64,000 nucleotides of DNA from Pseudofabraea citricarpa (taxonomy: Eukaryota; Ascomycota; Leotiomycetes; Helotiales; Dermateaceae). Under the pieces are notes generated by a model, which had not been told where the DNA came from, searched no databases, and saw only the letters and a program-made list of their open reading frames with translations. Positions 10,469 to 22,929 of the stretch are shown one piece after another. A program made the position numbers and the translations under genes. How positions within the stretch are numbered: the first letter of the stretch is position 1; every line of letters starts with the position of its first letter. The stretch is from positions 1,302,001 to 1,366,000 of the forward strand of contig JAPWGK010000004.1 of NCBI GenBank assembly GCA_029641185.1, written 5' to 3'.

Positions 10469-13400
10469 GCGATGTGCGATGGGAGAAGAAGAAAAGGGGA
10501 TTTGTAAGAGGAGAGGTACCTTATGCAATGCAATCTTTGTAAGATTTCGGAATGGATACATATAATACAATTACGAGTGTTTCTCCGGCTGCTTACCTTT
10601 TGTCAGAGTTGGCCATGCGAGATGGTTTCTAAGCTGTTCGAAGCAGTGCATGGTAGCTAGGCAAGTCGCCTCTGAGCTGCAAGCTAGCTTAGAAGTTTCA
10701 AATGCTATCCAAACGAATCTGTCACGAGCATCTTTCGGGTTATCGTATTGTTGCTGAGTTCAAGAACTCCCGGATGCACATCTGCTTATCCAACCGGGAA
10801 GCTTAAGGTGTCGTCAGATAGAAGTTGGCATGAGCACTTCTTAGATGTATCCGCGATGAGCGCAAGAGGTTCAAAATGCACATGTGCTTATCCATGCACG
10901 TTGTTCGAGGCACCGGGAGGCAATCAGATGTGGCAATAGGTAGTTCCTAAGAATATCGATGGCAAATACACCAAGAGGAGCTCGAGGGAAGAAGATCATA
11001 GAAGAAGGAAATATGTTCTGTTTCTGTTCCACAAAATCGTCTCAAGCAACTTATTTCAGGAACGAAAAGAAATGATAATCTCCGAGAAGTCAGACGCAGT
11101 GAGATCGGCAGGGGAAAAGCGTGTGGCTTGTATAGCTTTACCAGAAGAGGCTTCACGTAAAAGACTCTCGTAGCGAGGCGCATTCCCCAGTGTGTCCCGA
11201 CTTGGAATGCGGTGGTGTGCTGTGCCTTTGCTCTGCTGTACAGTATAGAGTGCTGACAGGAATCAGCTCGACAAGGGGAGAGAGGTTGAGATGAACGGAG
11301 GAGGCGAAATTGCACATTGCAAGAGCAAGAGACTGCTGACAGTGTGACATTCCAAAGCAAAGAAGATTCTCGCACTTGACATCACCGTCGACTTAGTTAC
11401 GCTGGTTACCTTGAGCTTGTGAGACATTCGCAATCGAGTCACCACTTAGTCCGGAGGCAGCAAGGCAGATTCCCCCATCCTCGAGTCCTCTTTTCTGGAC
11501 CAAGTCAGCTGATGATGGACCGACTGACTCGAGACGTCGTTACAGTTTTTTGTTGGATTCAAGGAGAAGTGCACGCGATCAAGAAAAAAGTGAGGCTATT
11601 CTGAACCCGTTTCAGGAGCGTGAAACAAAGGCTGGGTAGTTTGTACCTGCGTCGGGGCCTTCGAGTTACTAATGGATGCGGTGCACTCCACCCGCCCGAC
11701 TTTGACTCGTTCACCAACGAATTGCGTTTGGCGACGGTGAAGAGCCAACAAAAGTTGCGTCGCTAATTTTTCATCGTGAACCATATGCCATGCCATGCAA
11801 GCAGATCTGGAAAACTTTGATGCTTCGAGGCGCTACATCCCGGTCGTGAATGGCTGGAGTACGGCGAGAAGAGCACAGCCCGTGCTGTGGTGGAGGCTTC
11901 TCTGGGTGTTCGCTGGGCTTGGTGGTGGGTGTAGTGGGGTGGATGATGCACAAAATACACACAGACTGCGGCGGTGCATCCCTACCTCCCTTCCACCAGC
12001 AAACACCAGCAGCATTATTGCAGCGGCCAGCATCACATCTGCAGCCAGATCGTCAACCCTCCGAGCCAGCAAATGACGATGTATATCCCTTCCACACACC
12101 CAGGACCCGCAAGCAGGAGGCGCGCTTCCCAGTTCGAGCTTCGGCCAGCCCTAAAAGGCTGAAGCACACCGTCACTTTGTCACTATCCCATTCGCCGTGT
12201 CGTGGCCGCCATGCTGCAGCAAGCGCAACCAAGTGCAAATCCCCCGAAGCAGAATGCAGGAGCCTGAACGAGGAGTGTCAAGATGGAGGAGCCTCTGCCA
12301 GTCCAGTGGATGATGGGTGGATGGGTGGATGGCGCGTCAGGTCGCGACCCCAGGCGCCCTCCACAGGAAGCATCATGATGAATACACGCGCACGAGAGAA
12401 GGATGAACACCTCAACCCCTAGTTGGAGTACCGTGCTATTGGCTGCTTTCTTGTTTCCTGTTCCTCTCCAGACTCTTGAATCTGCCTTGCCAGGAGTGTC
12501 GCGCCGTCCCGACTCCGAGTCTGTGTGACCGATCCGGGACAACTTTGCGTGTCCCTGTTCTGTTCTGGATGGTGTGTGTGGTCGCTTTGGTGGAGGGTGT
12601 GTGGAATCGGTGGATGATTCCTCTGCTATTTTCGGGTCCCCTGAAGAACTCATCCAACCATAGACGCGACTCGATCTGGTCAGGCGTCTGGTATACTCTA
12701 AATGAACAGACAGCGTCGCGGTTGACCCAGTGGCCCATCTGATGGTGTGCTTGTCAGAATAAGGATGTTGGAGTTTCAAGGGACAAGGGACAAGGGGGTG
12801 TATAGTGTGTGTGTGGGCTGGTGGTAGTAGTGCTGGTGCTGGTTGCTGTGCTGTGCTGTGCTGCTGTGCCGTTGTAGGGGAGAGAAAGAGTGAGAAAGAG
12901 AGAAGAGCGAAGAGCTCAGCCCCACGAGGCTGAAGGACCGGCCGAAGTCCACCAGCCCTTGTTCTCCAGAGTCATTCGGCAATCAGTCATCCTCCACCCA
13001 CCACCACCAGCTCCTCCACCACCACCATCATAGTTCGCATCTCGACAACTTAGGCAGACAACCTGCTGAATGACCATTGTTGTCCAGTTCCACCCCCCCG
13101 GTAGGTGACCTTGAGAATATAAGTAGTCCTCCATTCCCGCACCACTCATACCCTTTCCTTCCCCTCATGCCATCTCCCAATCATACCTTCAACTAAGTCA
13201 CAGCATCCGACCAATACCTTCCCAGCTACTAGCTAACATCATCGCCTCGCTTCATCGTCATCCATATCAAAGGATTGCGCTGTTTCTATTACCAGACCTT
13301 ACTCAGATCGGTCCTCTCGCCATCGCTTGTACGTCAACAGCAGTATACATGACGGCCCTATGTCGTTAAGACACCGGATATACCCAGAAGTTCGATTACA

Positions 13401-13611
13401 ATTTGTACCAGACTTTGGAGACTGAAAACACTTCACATATCCCAGCCGTATCGCCGCCCCCACCCCCACGAGCAAGCCAGATAAAATCATACCTTTCCCG
13501 GCCATACGATCCCCAGCAACCCACATTCCAGAGACCGAGTATACTTCGGTGCTAAAACAAAACAAGAGAACCACCAGCCATTGGGCACTTGACTCGAACT
13601 CCCTCGCTACC
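10469..13611. other. 3.1-kb interval without a supported gene; probable long promoter/5'UTR of the next gene
   Basis: Two longish frames (11850-12422 plus, 12183-12779 minus) overlap each other antisense, have Cys/His/Pro-rich low-complexity composition and show no domain, so I do not call them. Pyrimidine-rich sequence from about 13140 to 13600 looks like a promoter and leader for the gene starting at 13612. Short GT and TGCTG repeats occur at about 12796-12875. Confidence 0.5.
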
Positions 13612-14724
13612 ATGTGTGTCGAGAATGTCTATATCGATATCTACCCGGACGGGAGACAGGTGGAATTCAGACAGACGTCCATCTGTCAATACGGCCAGCC
13701 TGATCGTCCATGCCATACCTTGACGACTCTTGCCAACCCACCAAGATACATCAAGTACGGAGAGATCTCTACGCAGCAAATGCTTACCCAGGCCTTCTAT
13801 CCTCGCCATCCCCAAACACCTCCTCGATCCTCAGGTGGCTCCCAACACCGACGTTCGGGGTCACACCACCGCACACCAGAGAGCAGCCCTCGCCGTGCTC
13901 GAAGAGACAGCGGCCTAGCCGCTGTCCTGAACGGCAAGAAGCTTCGCCAGCACCGCAAAGAGCGAATAGTGATTGTCGATAGCCCTCCAACTCCTCGTAC
14001 ACCACCTCAACATTTCAGCCAGGTCTTCACGGCTCCTTCCTCTCCTGCTTCACCACCAAATGCCTTCGATATACCGATCCGACGAAGCCGACCAATCATC
14101 GTCGACGAACGTCCTCTGAGACGAGAGCGTGCCCCATCGGTTGGAGCTGTTGTTGGTGAACGACTTCGAGCACGATCAATGTCTCGACCACGGCACCTGT
14201 CACCCGCATCAACTACCCTTAGCGAGCGAATCCGTCGGCGCGAAGAGGAGGAACTCCGCGAAGAGAGAGAAGCGAGAGAGAGGGAGGAGAGAGAAGAGCG
14301 ACGACGAAAACGAATTGAAAGGGAAGAGAGAGAAGCAGAACGAGAAGCAGAGCGTCGCCGCGAAGAACGAATTGCTCTTGCGAATGAAGAGATCCTTCGC
14401 AGACCTGCTGTCCCCATGCCTCCTAGACGCATCGAGGAGAGACCATACTTGAGACCAGTTATCGACCAATCAATAACGCTCCAAGACGCCATGGGCGCCT
14501 TGAGCTTGGAGGATAGAGCAGCCGAGCTGGCAGCAGAAAGACGACGAGAGGAAAGAGAACGCATGCTTCGCAAACGCTTGCAGGTTGAGAAGGAGGCTGC
14601 CGATGAGGAAGCCCTCCAGAGAAGATTGAAGGAGCGACAGATGCCTGGGAGACGCTTCTCTGTTGGCCCTGGACATCGTCGCACCCGAGTTGTTTACGAC
14701 GATGGTGTTTACCGCTGGGAATAA
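13612..14724 (+). CDS. Conserved fungal protein with N-terminal domain and long Arg/Glu-rich helix
   Basis: A single exon encodes 370 aa. The start at 13612 has a favourable context (ctaccATGTG) and opens the ordered part MCVENVYIDIYPDGRQ. The N-terminal about 65 residues contain several Cys and a compact pattern (FRQTSICQYG, RPCHTLTTL, YIKYGEIST). Next comes a Ser/Pro/His-rich linker with SPPTPRTPP. A strongly charged segment dominated by RE/EE/RR dipeptides (roughly residues 205-262) should form a long single helix or coiled coil. A second charged helix follows, and the tail ends VVYDDGVYRWE. I recall similar N-termini among uncharacterised fungal proteins, but no function is known to me. 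Confidence 0.8.
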   Translation: MCVENVYIDIYPDGRQVEFRQTSICQYGQPDRPCHTLTTLANPPRYIKYGEISTQQMLTQAFYPRHPQTPPRSSGGSQHRRSGSHHRTPESSPRRARRDSGLAAVLNGKKLRQHRKERIVIVDSPPTPRTPPQHFSQVFTAPSSPASPPNAFDIPIRRSRPIIVDERPLRRERAPSVGAVVGERLRARSMSRPRHLSPASTTLSERIRRREEEELREEREAREREEREERRRKRIEREEREAEREAERRREERIALANEEILRRPAVPMPPRRIEERPYLRPVIDQSITLQDAMGALSLEDRAAELAAERRREERERMLRKRLQVEKEAADEEALQRRLKERQMPGRRFSVGPGHRRTRVVYDDGVYRWE

Positions 14725-14867
14725 GATAAGAGCGCATTGTGTGATTAGATAGATTTAGATAGCGTGTGTACAATACAAGAGCGTGTACAATACACTTCCA
14801 CCAGACTTACATCGGTCTCCTCTCCCTCTGACAACGTGAAGCGAGCAAGGTCATCGGATGCCAGAGG

Positions 14868-16042
14868 TCAGATCTCGATCAGGATCTTGACATGCTCCTC
14901 TTTGTGGTGGATCAGGGCCATAAAAGCATCATCGACGACATTTTCCAGTGCGACCTTCCTCGTGATCATGTCGCCTGGTTTCATCTGGCCTGCGCAACGT
15001 CAAGACATGAATCTACAGCAAAAGGATGATGGCCAACTCACCTGAGGCAATCGCCTGGATCACATCCTTGAAATCCTGCTTCACATATCCCAGACACGCC
15101 GTATACATGCCCTCCTTGAAGACGAGATCATTCGGTTGGAACGGGACAGCCTTCTCCCAGATGGCAACATTCACCACGGTGCCTCTGGCCTTGATGGCTC
15201 TGCACGCCGTCTTCAAGCCCGCCGCGACCCCCGCACAATCAAAAGCGATGGCGACGCCGTCTCCATCTGTCAACTCCCTGACCTTCCTCACCACATCCTC
15301 CTGGGTCGGGTCCAGCACACAATCGGCCCCGAAATGCAGGGCGAACTCTTTCCTCCGCGCACTCGGCTCCGAGACAATGATCTGCCCACATCCTCGCGCG
15401 CGCAATGCCAGAATGATAGCTATCCCGATCGGACCGCCGCCAAGAATCAACACGGCAGAGTCATTCTGCAGCGGGCTCTGGGCCACGGCGTGCCAGCCAA
15501 CGGCCAGTGGTTCGACGAGGGCTGCGATGTCGAGCGGGATGTTGTCTGGCAAGGGGAGCGCATACGAGGCTGGGACCGTGATGGCATCCGATAGTCCTCC
15601 TCCCCATCCAGAGAGCCCGACGAACCCCCCGCTGTAGCAGACGTTGGTGAGGCCCGCGTGACATGCCGAGCATGTCCCGTCGTAGATGGTGGGCTGGACG
15701 GATACGTGCTGGCCGGGCTGGAAATCAGTCACGCCTTCTCCGACCTCGATCACAGTCCCGCTGAACTCGTGCCCGAAGGTGACGGGCAGCACTTCCTTGG
15801 TCACGAGATGAGGAACAGTGGGTGCGAATGTCGGGCCTCCCAAGAACTCGTGTAGATCTGCATCGTCGTGGTCGTCGATCAGATTTCTGCTTCTCCCGGC
15901 TGCGTGTGACTGGAGCTGACTCACCTGTACCACAGATGCCAACAAAGGCCGGTTTGATCTTCACCTGCCCTGCCTGACATACCGGCTCCTCGATCTCCTC
16001 GACGCGTATATCTCCGGTGCCATAAAAGCGTGCTGCTCGCAT
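14868..16042 (-). CDS. Zinc-dependent medium-chain dehydrogenase, (R,R)-butanediol dehydrogenase-like
   Basis: Three exons (16042-15925, 15857-15042, 14989-14868) encode 351 aa starting MRAARFYGTGDIRVEE. Catalytic-zinc ligands are Cys of ICGTD (C37), and His-Glu of GHEFSG (H69, E70). The structural-zinc lobe reads YDGTCSACHAGLTNVC, so the first of the usual four Cys is Asp, as in several fungal butanediol dehydrogenases. The Rossmann motif is VLILGGGPIG. The last exon restores the end MITRKVALENVVDDAF...HVKILIEI. The expected reaction is NAD(P)-dependent oxidation of secondary alcohols or reduction of acetoin-like ketones. It is transcribed away from a ThDP enzyme across a 653-bp shared region, which suggests a common acyloin substrate. 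A xylitol- or sorbitol-type dehydrogenase is possible but the motif set fits BDH better. Confidence 0.9.
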
Positions 16043-16695
16043 CTTGGAATGGATCAGTGGTCAGCAAGCAAGGGCAATTATCAGAAATAGGATGAAGTCA
16101 CTAGATACTGACAAGAGGGGGAACGAGCTTACTTATATGCGACCCTGAATGGAACTTAAGACTCGCCTTATCGTCACTCCATTGACCAGTTAGTTCGTCG
16201 TACGACTTGCAGACCACCAGAGGTAGGTAAGGCACAGCACAGTATCTCCGGTCCCCTCGTGCCTTTTGCCCCGGCCGTGCACTCTGGGGAAGTGGATCTG
16301 TTGGATTGTGGAAGTACAGTAGTGTAGTGTAGACGATAGGAGGATCCCGGAGACGCCGTGTGATATTCGGCCGAGTGACTTGGACAAAGGAACAAAAGAT
16401 GTTGGTCCTTTAAGCGCGACTTTCCAATTATTCTTAGGTCATTGCCGGTGTTGTTTCCGCTGCCAACGACCCCGCAGACGACGGCTTAATCAACGCCCGC
16501 TCGCTTGAGCCGATATGGCGGGGTAACTTTTTGACTTTGGGACACGACAATTGATCACATTCCATCCAAGCGGTAAGAGTGTCGTGAGAAGGGCGTGAAG
16601 CAGATATAAACGATCATCTCCCGAGCATTCTGTTGTACTTTTACCGTTTTCAATCCATCCTCCAATTCTGCAAGAACTATACAAGGCCAGCCATC
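16043..16695. promoter_or_regulatory. Shared divergent promoter of the BDH-like and ThDP-enzyme genes
   Basis: This 653-bp region separates two start codons pointing outward. It contains an inverted CGG triplet pair spaced by eight bases (16446-16459), a layout used by some Zn(II)2Cys6 regulators, and CGG/CCG triplets elsewhere. None of these is decisive alone. Confidence 0.5.
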
Positions 16696-18781
16696 ATGTA
16701 TAGTGAGTCTTCCACAGCTCTCCTCCACGGGGAAGTTACATGAGCTATCATACTCAGACCGGCAATATCGACCTTTGGTTGTAGATATACTGATTATTGT
16801 TTCTTCTAGCTGCTTCTTTTGCCTTTTTCGAAGCCCTCTGGGTATGTCATTTCAAAACCCAAACCTGATTCGTTGCTGACGGAACTGTCAACCGCAGGAG
16901 GCCGGAGTTACTCACTGCTTTGTGAATCTTGGATCTGATCATCCTAGTATCATCGAAGCCATTGTCAAAGGCCAAAATGAGAAGAAAGGCCAATTTCCAC
17001 GCATCGTCACTTGTCCCAATGAGGTATGACCTGTTCTATATAAATATGGCCTTACTTTTTGCTGATGGACTCTCAGATGGTCGCTATGTCCATGGCAGAT
17101 GGCTATGCCCGTTTGACTCGGAAACCTCAATGCGTAATCGTCCATGTTGACGTCGGCACGCAAGGACTGGGGGCCGCAGTACATAATGCAAGCACAGGAC
17201 GTGCTCCAGTTCTCATCTTTGCCGGATTGTCACCCTATACAATAGAAGGAGAGATGCGAGGATCTCGAACCGAATATATCCACTGGATCCAAGACGTGCC
17301 GGACCAGAAACTGATTCTAGGACAATACTGCAGATACACGGCTGAGATTAAGACGGGAAGAAACATCAAGCAGATGGTCAATCGAGCTTTGCAATTCGCA
17401 ACAAGCGACCCAACCGGTCCGGTATACCTCTGCGGAGCGAGAGAAGTCATGGAGGAGGATTTAACTCCATACCAGCTCGAACAGACCCATTGGAATCCAG
17501 TTGAACCTGCAGCACTCTCTGACGCTTCGGTTAAGACTATTGCCGATGCTCTGGTCGGTGCCAAGAATCCCTTGCTTATTACCGGATACAGTGGACGCAA
17601 CCATGCCAGTGTACCGGCTTTGGTAAAGCTTACAGAGCTCGTCAAGGGACTTCGGGTTCTTGATACCGGGGGAAGTGATATGTGCTTCCCGGCTGATCAA
17701 CGTGCTTGGTTGGGTCTGAGATATGGTATTGATAAATCAATTCCAGAATCAGACGTCATTGTAGTCATAGATTGCGATGTGCCTTGGATCAATACCCAAT
17801 GCGCCCCTTCAAAGGATGCCAAGATCTATCACATCGACGTGGATCCATTGAAGCAACTTATGGTTAGTTTGAATCTTGAAGAAGAGGAGTAATCATACTG
17901 ACAATCCATAGCCCGTATTCTACCTGCCCGCCATAGCACGTTACCGAGCAGATAGTTTCACATCCATTACTCAACTAAACAATTATCTCTCGTCACCAGA
18001 TCTCACAAAGACGCTGAGTGCTGAATCATATACGCAAAAATGGGAAGCCCTCGCCGAATCCCACGCAAAGCGCCTCTCGACAATCGCCGACCTAGCAAAG
18101 CCACACCCGGACGGTACATTCGGCACGGGTTACCTCTGCCGAACGCTTCGCAAGATCGTGCCAAAAGACACCATCTGGGCCATCGAAGCCGTTACCCAGA
18201 CAGGCTTCGTTGCAGATAACGTCCAGGCGACCTTTCCAGGCTCGTGGATCAACTGTGGAGGTGGTGGGCTCGGCTGGTCCGGTGGTGGAAGTCTCGGCAT
18301 CAAACTAGCAAGCGAGTATGAGAACGGGCCAGGCAAGGGTAAATTCGTCGTCCAGATCGTAGGAGATGGCACCTTCTTATTCTCGGTTCCGGGAAGCGTG
18401 TACTGGATCTGTCAGAGATACAAGATCCCCATCCTGACTATCGTCTTGAACAACAAAGGTATGTCTAGAAACGCACGCCCGAAAACCTCTCTCGTCTCCG
18501 TCGGCTAATTTTGTGCTCCAGGCTGGAACGCACCTCGCAAATCGCTGTTGCTCGTTCATCCCGATGGCGAGGGATCTAGATCTACAAACGAGGAATTGAA
18601 CATCTCGTTCGATCCGGTGCCAGATTACTCGGGCATCGCCAAGGCGGCTGCAGGTGGAAACTTGTTCGCCGAGAAGGTGGCTAAGGTTGATGATCTAGAG
18701 GATGTCTTGACACGAGCGGTCGAGTCGGTCAAGAATGGCACGACGGCTGTGATTGACGCCGTAGTTGTCCTGGGTTCTTAG
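16696..18781 (+). CDS. Thiamine-diphosphate-dependent enzyme, acetolactate synthase-like
   Basis: Six exons (16696-16702, 16810-16841, 16898-17023, 17077-17862, 17912-18458, 18522-18781) join to 585 aa, normal for this superfamily. The first exon is only 7 nt. The conserved ThDP-activating Glu is E55 in CPNEMVAMSMADGYAR. The central domain ends at IDVDPLKQLM. The C-terminal cofactor motif starts GDGTF and ends NN (LNNKGWNAPR), spaced as in the GDG-x(about 25)-NN rule. Acetolactate synthases, benzoylformate decarboxylase and benzaldehyde lyase share this architecture; the sequence alone does not choose among them. No mitochondrial targeting peptide is evident, arguing against the Ilv2 of branched-chain biosynthesis. 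The divergent neighbour is a butanediol-dehydrogenase-like enzyme, so an acyloin-forming role is an attractive inference. Confidence 0.88.
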
Positions 18782-20635
18782 AGATAGGATGGAGATGGTA
18801 TAGATATGTGGTCGCTTTTCGTTTGTGGGGTTAGGTGGTGGTTATTGTTATTAGTTGCAGGTCAAGCAAATTGCTAAATCTGCTTAGCCAGGTAGACAAT
18901 TAAGGAAGATAGGCGGGTGTCGTCACTGTGATATGGCACTAGCTTGCTTGCTTTTCTTTGTTAGTAGAAAGAAGAAGAGAAAAGAATGAATGAAGTGAAA
19001 CAGTTTGGGATGAGCTCTATCTGATACCAGACTTTCGGTGTTTGAATTAGTTGCCGTTGGGTCCCCATCTATGCAGGGACACTTATACACCAACCGGGCG
19101 GGAGTACCTCTGAGCACGAAGAGAAATTACATGCAGATACATGCATATACATATATCCACTGATCTCTAATTTTCCTTCTCAAAAAAAAATAAAAAGGGG
19201 ATAATCTCGTTCATCTATCCACACCCCTCTGATACGTGCTACCGGAGGTGCAGCCAATGTTCCAACCCCCCTCGCTTTTCGAAAGCACTTACCTACTCAC
19301 TTTTCATATGTTACCTACTGCGTATTCTATACCCTGTAGACTAATCCAAGTCCCATGCTAAACAAGGTAGGTAGGTAGGTGTATGAGGCGAGCCACCTAT
19401 CTGTCTCTTACAGCAAAACAAGTAGCTAGGTGGCTCAGTGGCTCAGTGGCTCAGTGGCTCAGTGGCTCAGTGGCTCAGTGGCTCAGTGGCTGGCGGACTC
19501 CCTTTTCGAGGGACAAAACTATGTTACTTGAAACAACACATAATCGGCTGCGAATGATCAAAAGACAAGAAAAAGAAGAGAAATCAAAAAAGAAGAAATC
19601 AAAAAAGAAGAAATCAAAAAAGAAGAAGAAGAAGAAGAAGAAGAAGAAGAGAAAGAAGAAGAGACGGGAAGGTATTTCACTTAACTTCTTCTCTCCGTAC
19701 GAACCTACCTACCTAGCTACGTATTCTTCTCAAGTCTGTAGTTTTCCGTCCCACGAATAGCCAACTCAGCCGGACACCGCAGATATATCATATAAAAACC
19801 TCACATACCCCCAAATCTAGAATCCCAAGAAAAGGGTTGAAAAACATCCATCCATCATCCATCGCATGAACCTCCGCTATCGGGTCTTGGGTCCTGCTTC
19901 CATTTAATTTTTGCTTGCAATCTGCTGCTGCACAACCTCCAGGCAGGCTCATTGCGTATTCGAGCATTCGTCAATATCTTGGTTTCGCAGCTAATATTCT
20001 TTGACTTTGGCGTCCGTCTGTTGATGGGACGAAGGAAGGGAGGGATTTATTCACTTATATCACTTACTTAGAAGGGCGACTGGACTGGGGAGTGAGGAAA
20101 GGACTCGTAGTTAGCCAGACCTTCAAATATCCACCTGCCTTTCACCAAACTCTTGTACCAACTTCTAACCCTGGCACCATGGTGAGTTAACACGTGCAGC
20201 TTTGAGTCTACGTATGAGCTATCGGCCGTTTGATATACGAAGAAACTTATCCTCATCTCGACGACGAAAAGCAAAAGCAAAAGCAAAAGCAAAAAAAAGA
20301 AAAAAGTATTAATTAGAACGACAAAATCTCTATGCTCATCCGCCTCCTATGTACACACAACACAGCGCAGAACTACGCACCTACGTACGCATCGCTACCA
20401 ACACCGGCAGCACCATCGCGTCCGTTCGTCCGTCCGTCTGTCTGTCTAGAAGAGACACCCATCATACATCGTACAACCATACTTGATACAAAAAAAAAAA
20501 AAAAACAGACAAAAACAGAAAACAGAAAGAAGAGAGAAAAAAATCATCTACGCCAGCCACACGCTGCCAATTCGTTTCTCATCCTCGCCTCGAGCTTCTC
20601 TCGCATATCCTAACTCCCGTAAACCACAGAACACC
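18782..20635. other. Convergent intergenic region with tandem repeats
   Basis: No gene is supported between the ends of the ThDP enzyme and the Trk transporter. It contains the 8-nt tandem repeat at 19430-19491, a purine-only AAG/GAA-rich tract at about 19565-19665, aaaagc units at 20266-20300 and an A-run near 20490. Confidence 0.6.
19430..19491 (+). repeat. Tandem octamer repeat (gtggctca)x7.7
   Basis: Seven exact gtggctca units plus a partial eighth unit. The unit length is not a multiple of three, so an open frame through it changes phase between units. This supports a noncoding minisatellite. Confidence 0.95.
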
Positions 20636-22862
20636 TCAAAAATCTCCTCTAACTCCCCCCCGCGCATCTGCATTGGCATCCGAATCCTCGTCTTTGTCCT
20701 CATCCTCTTCAGGCAACATAACAGCACCGTCAATGACGACCGGCAACGACCTATGTCTCCCTCTGAGCATGACAGCGATGAGGATAAGCTTGCTGCCTGT
20801 TGTCCAGGAGCCCGAGAAGCTATACTCGTGGTCGGGAAGGCCAAGGCTCAGACCGACGGGGCCATAAGCGGAGATGATCTCGAAGAGATAGTTGAACAGG
20901 GGATCTGTTCTGCCGAAGGAGCTTTCGATGATGACGATGACGAACATGCAGAGCATGATCCACCAGAGATCGTGAGAGAGCTGGAGGCGGATCTGCTGGC
21001 GGAGATTCTTCAAGCGAGGCGTGGGCGGGCGAGCCAGGGGAGGCGAGGAGATGCCCAGAGCTCGGTCCTCGTAGATGTTGCTTGACCGCAGCGCCATCGT
21101 GACCGGATAGATGGAAGTGTACATCATGACGAGCGCCAGGACTTGGTATCCAGGGGCGAGATCCTTGAAGGCGATCAACTGAAAACCCGACGAGCGGTTA
21201 GCGATCGCTTGGAAGACGCCTGAGAAGATGCGTGCTGGAATGGGCAGCGCTAGAAGAAGCTCATTACGTCGGTTTAAGAGCTCAAAGGCGATCCAGTCTA
21301 TAGCTGTAAGGACACATATCGTGAGAAGCAGGTAGATTGAGTATGTAGAGGGGAAGAGGTGTGTGTACACGCGGCGAGGGTGGTCGAGCATGAATTGAAG
21401 AGTTGGTCTCGTCTTGGTGTTTGAGGGGAAAAGGAAGCGGCCGGCGGATATGGTGAAGCGCAGGAAAAGCGGATATCTGGTTATTTTGTTAGACATCTGA
21501 CTTGCTGACTTGAAGGTGCGGGATTGAATTGAAATGAATTGAGTTAGATTGGATTGGATTGTACATACGCTATGTTTCCTGCCAGCATTAATGGGAGCAG
21601 CATAATGATCAGGTATGAATTTGTATTCAACGAAACCTGCAGAACATCAGTAATTGAAACTTTCTTGAAGCCGCCTCCTTTTCTTTATTTCTCTCTTACC
21701 ATGCTTTGATCAAGGAGTGACATTCCCATGTTATTGAATGCAGATACTGTAAGGAAGATTCCCGTCCAACTATTCCATATACATTAGCAATGAACTCACA
21801 AAGGATAATTAGAGACCGGAGAAACTTCTCAGCCCTGCGAGATTTCCATCTTCTTTAAATTGTAGCCTTGGGTACTTACGAAGGATCAACCCCATTCCGG
21901 AGTGCTACACGGCTCTTGTTCAAAGTGATGTAGCTTGCAATGCACAAGGAACCAATGATTTGCCAAGCAGCAAGATACAAAGGAATGACCCAGGCGAATA
22001 GTCTGAGGGCACGATACTCCACACCACCAAGATGAAATCTACCTTCTCGAGTTAAATCATGGACGTGTCCAACAAGAGGCGGGTTCAAGCTGGAAAACTG
22101 CGGCATTTGAACTGTAGAAGTAGACCGAGTTTCCTGTGCCGGTTGATTTGAGAGTCGTACTCCAAACTCATTTTGTGAGTAGACCGAGCTAGCTTGTGTA
22201 CGATGACCCAAGTATTCAGGTGCAACATAGGCCGTCTGGTTGTCTTGTGGTCTATCGACACCTTCAATTGTCGACGTGGAGAGGATAAAGCGTCGAACAG
22301 GAATAATTGAGCGAGCATCATTAGTAGATGAGTCCTGGTTCTGATTTCGATCCTGTAGCAGTGTCGAATGGTAACCTAGTGTATTAAAGCCCGGTATTAG
22401 GTCTTGCAGTTGTATAGCCTCTACGATTTCTCGTCTAGTCTGAGCCTCTACAACCTCTTTAAATTTCTTCTCGAAACCACGTTTCCGGAACAGAACCACG
22501 ATCCAGCTGATGAATAAAGGATTACCAATGACTGCTAGAACAAATAGTAATACTTGCTGGAAAGTATTGAAGGAACTAAGATTTAGAGTGTGTAGTCCTG
22601 TCTCTGTCATAGCCGATGCTGTCATGAAGAGACTGTCAATATAAGAGATCTTACGTGGCTGTGGAGACGAGGCCCAGAAGACGACAGAGAAGATCAGAGT
22701 AGTGAGAATAAAGTAGAAGTAGTGGATTGTCAGAAAATTGACTGGCGGTAGTAAACGTGTAATCGAGGATGGAAGAAAGACTCCATGGAGGAGAGCTGCA
22801 TTGTCAGTTCAGAACAATTGATATCATGTGAGCTACTCACCGAACTTTTTCGGCTTATCCAT
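20636..22862 (-). CDS. trk1: Trk/TrkH-family high-affinity potassium transporter
   Basis: Five exons (22862-22841, 22795-21880, 21769-21700, 21636-21569, 21476-20636) encode 638 aa. Four pore-loop units are visible in order: MTETGL, FNNMGMSL, ANRSSGFQ and AYGPVGLSLG, each with the filter Gly expected of the Trk/HKT fold. The C-terminal signature RGRHRSLPVVIDGAVMLP is typical of fungal Trk. A variable cytosolic loop of about 140 residues (from about EVVEAQTRRE) lies between the first and second units, shorter than in yeast Trk1. The tail is strongly acidic (EEDEDKDEDSD). It acts at the plasma membrane in K+ uptake, driven by membrane potential. Tandem repeats lie just upstream of the start (22930-23390). 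Confidence 0.93.
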
Positions 22863-22929
22863 AGTTGCGTGGGTGATTCGTAACAGAGAAGTATTGACAG
22901 ATTTGACAATACAGACACGTAGATGTCAA

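Noticed and set aside
11850..12779. Two long overlapping frames (190 aa plus, 198 aa minus)
   Set aside because: They lie antisense to each other in repeat-rich sequence, have skewed Cys/Pro/Ser composition, and show no domain or splice context.
16446..16459. CGG-N8-CCG as a definite Zn2Cys6 operator
   Set aside because: Such triplet pairs are frequent by chance in 650 bp, and no conservation or factor is known here.
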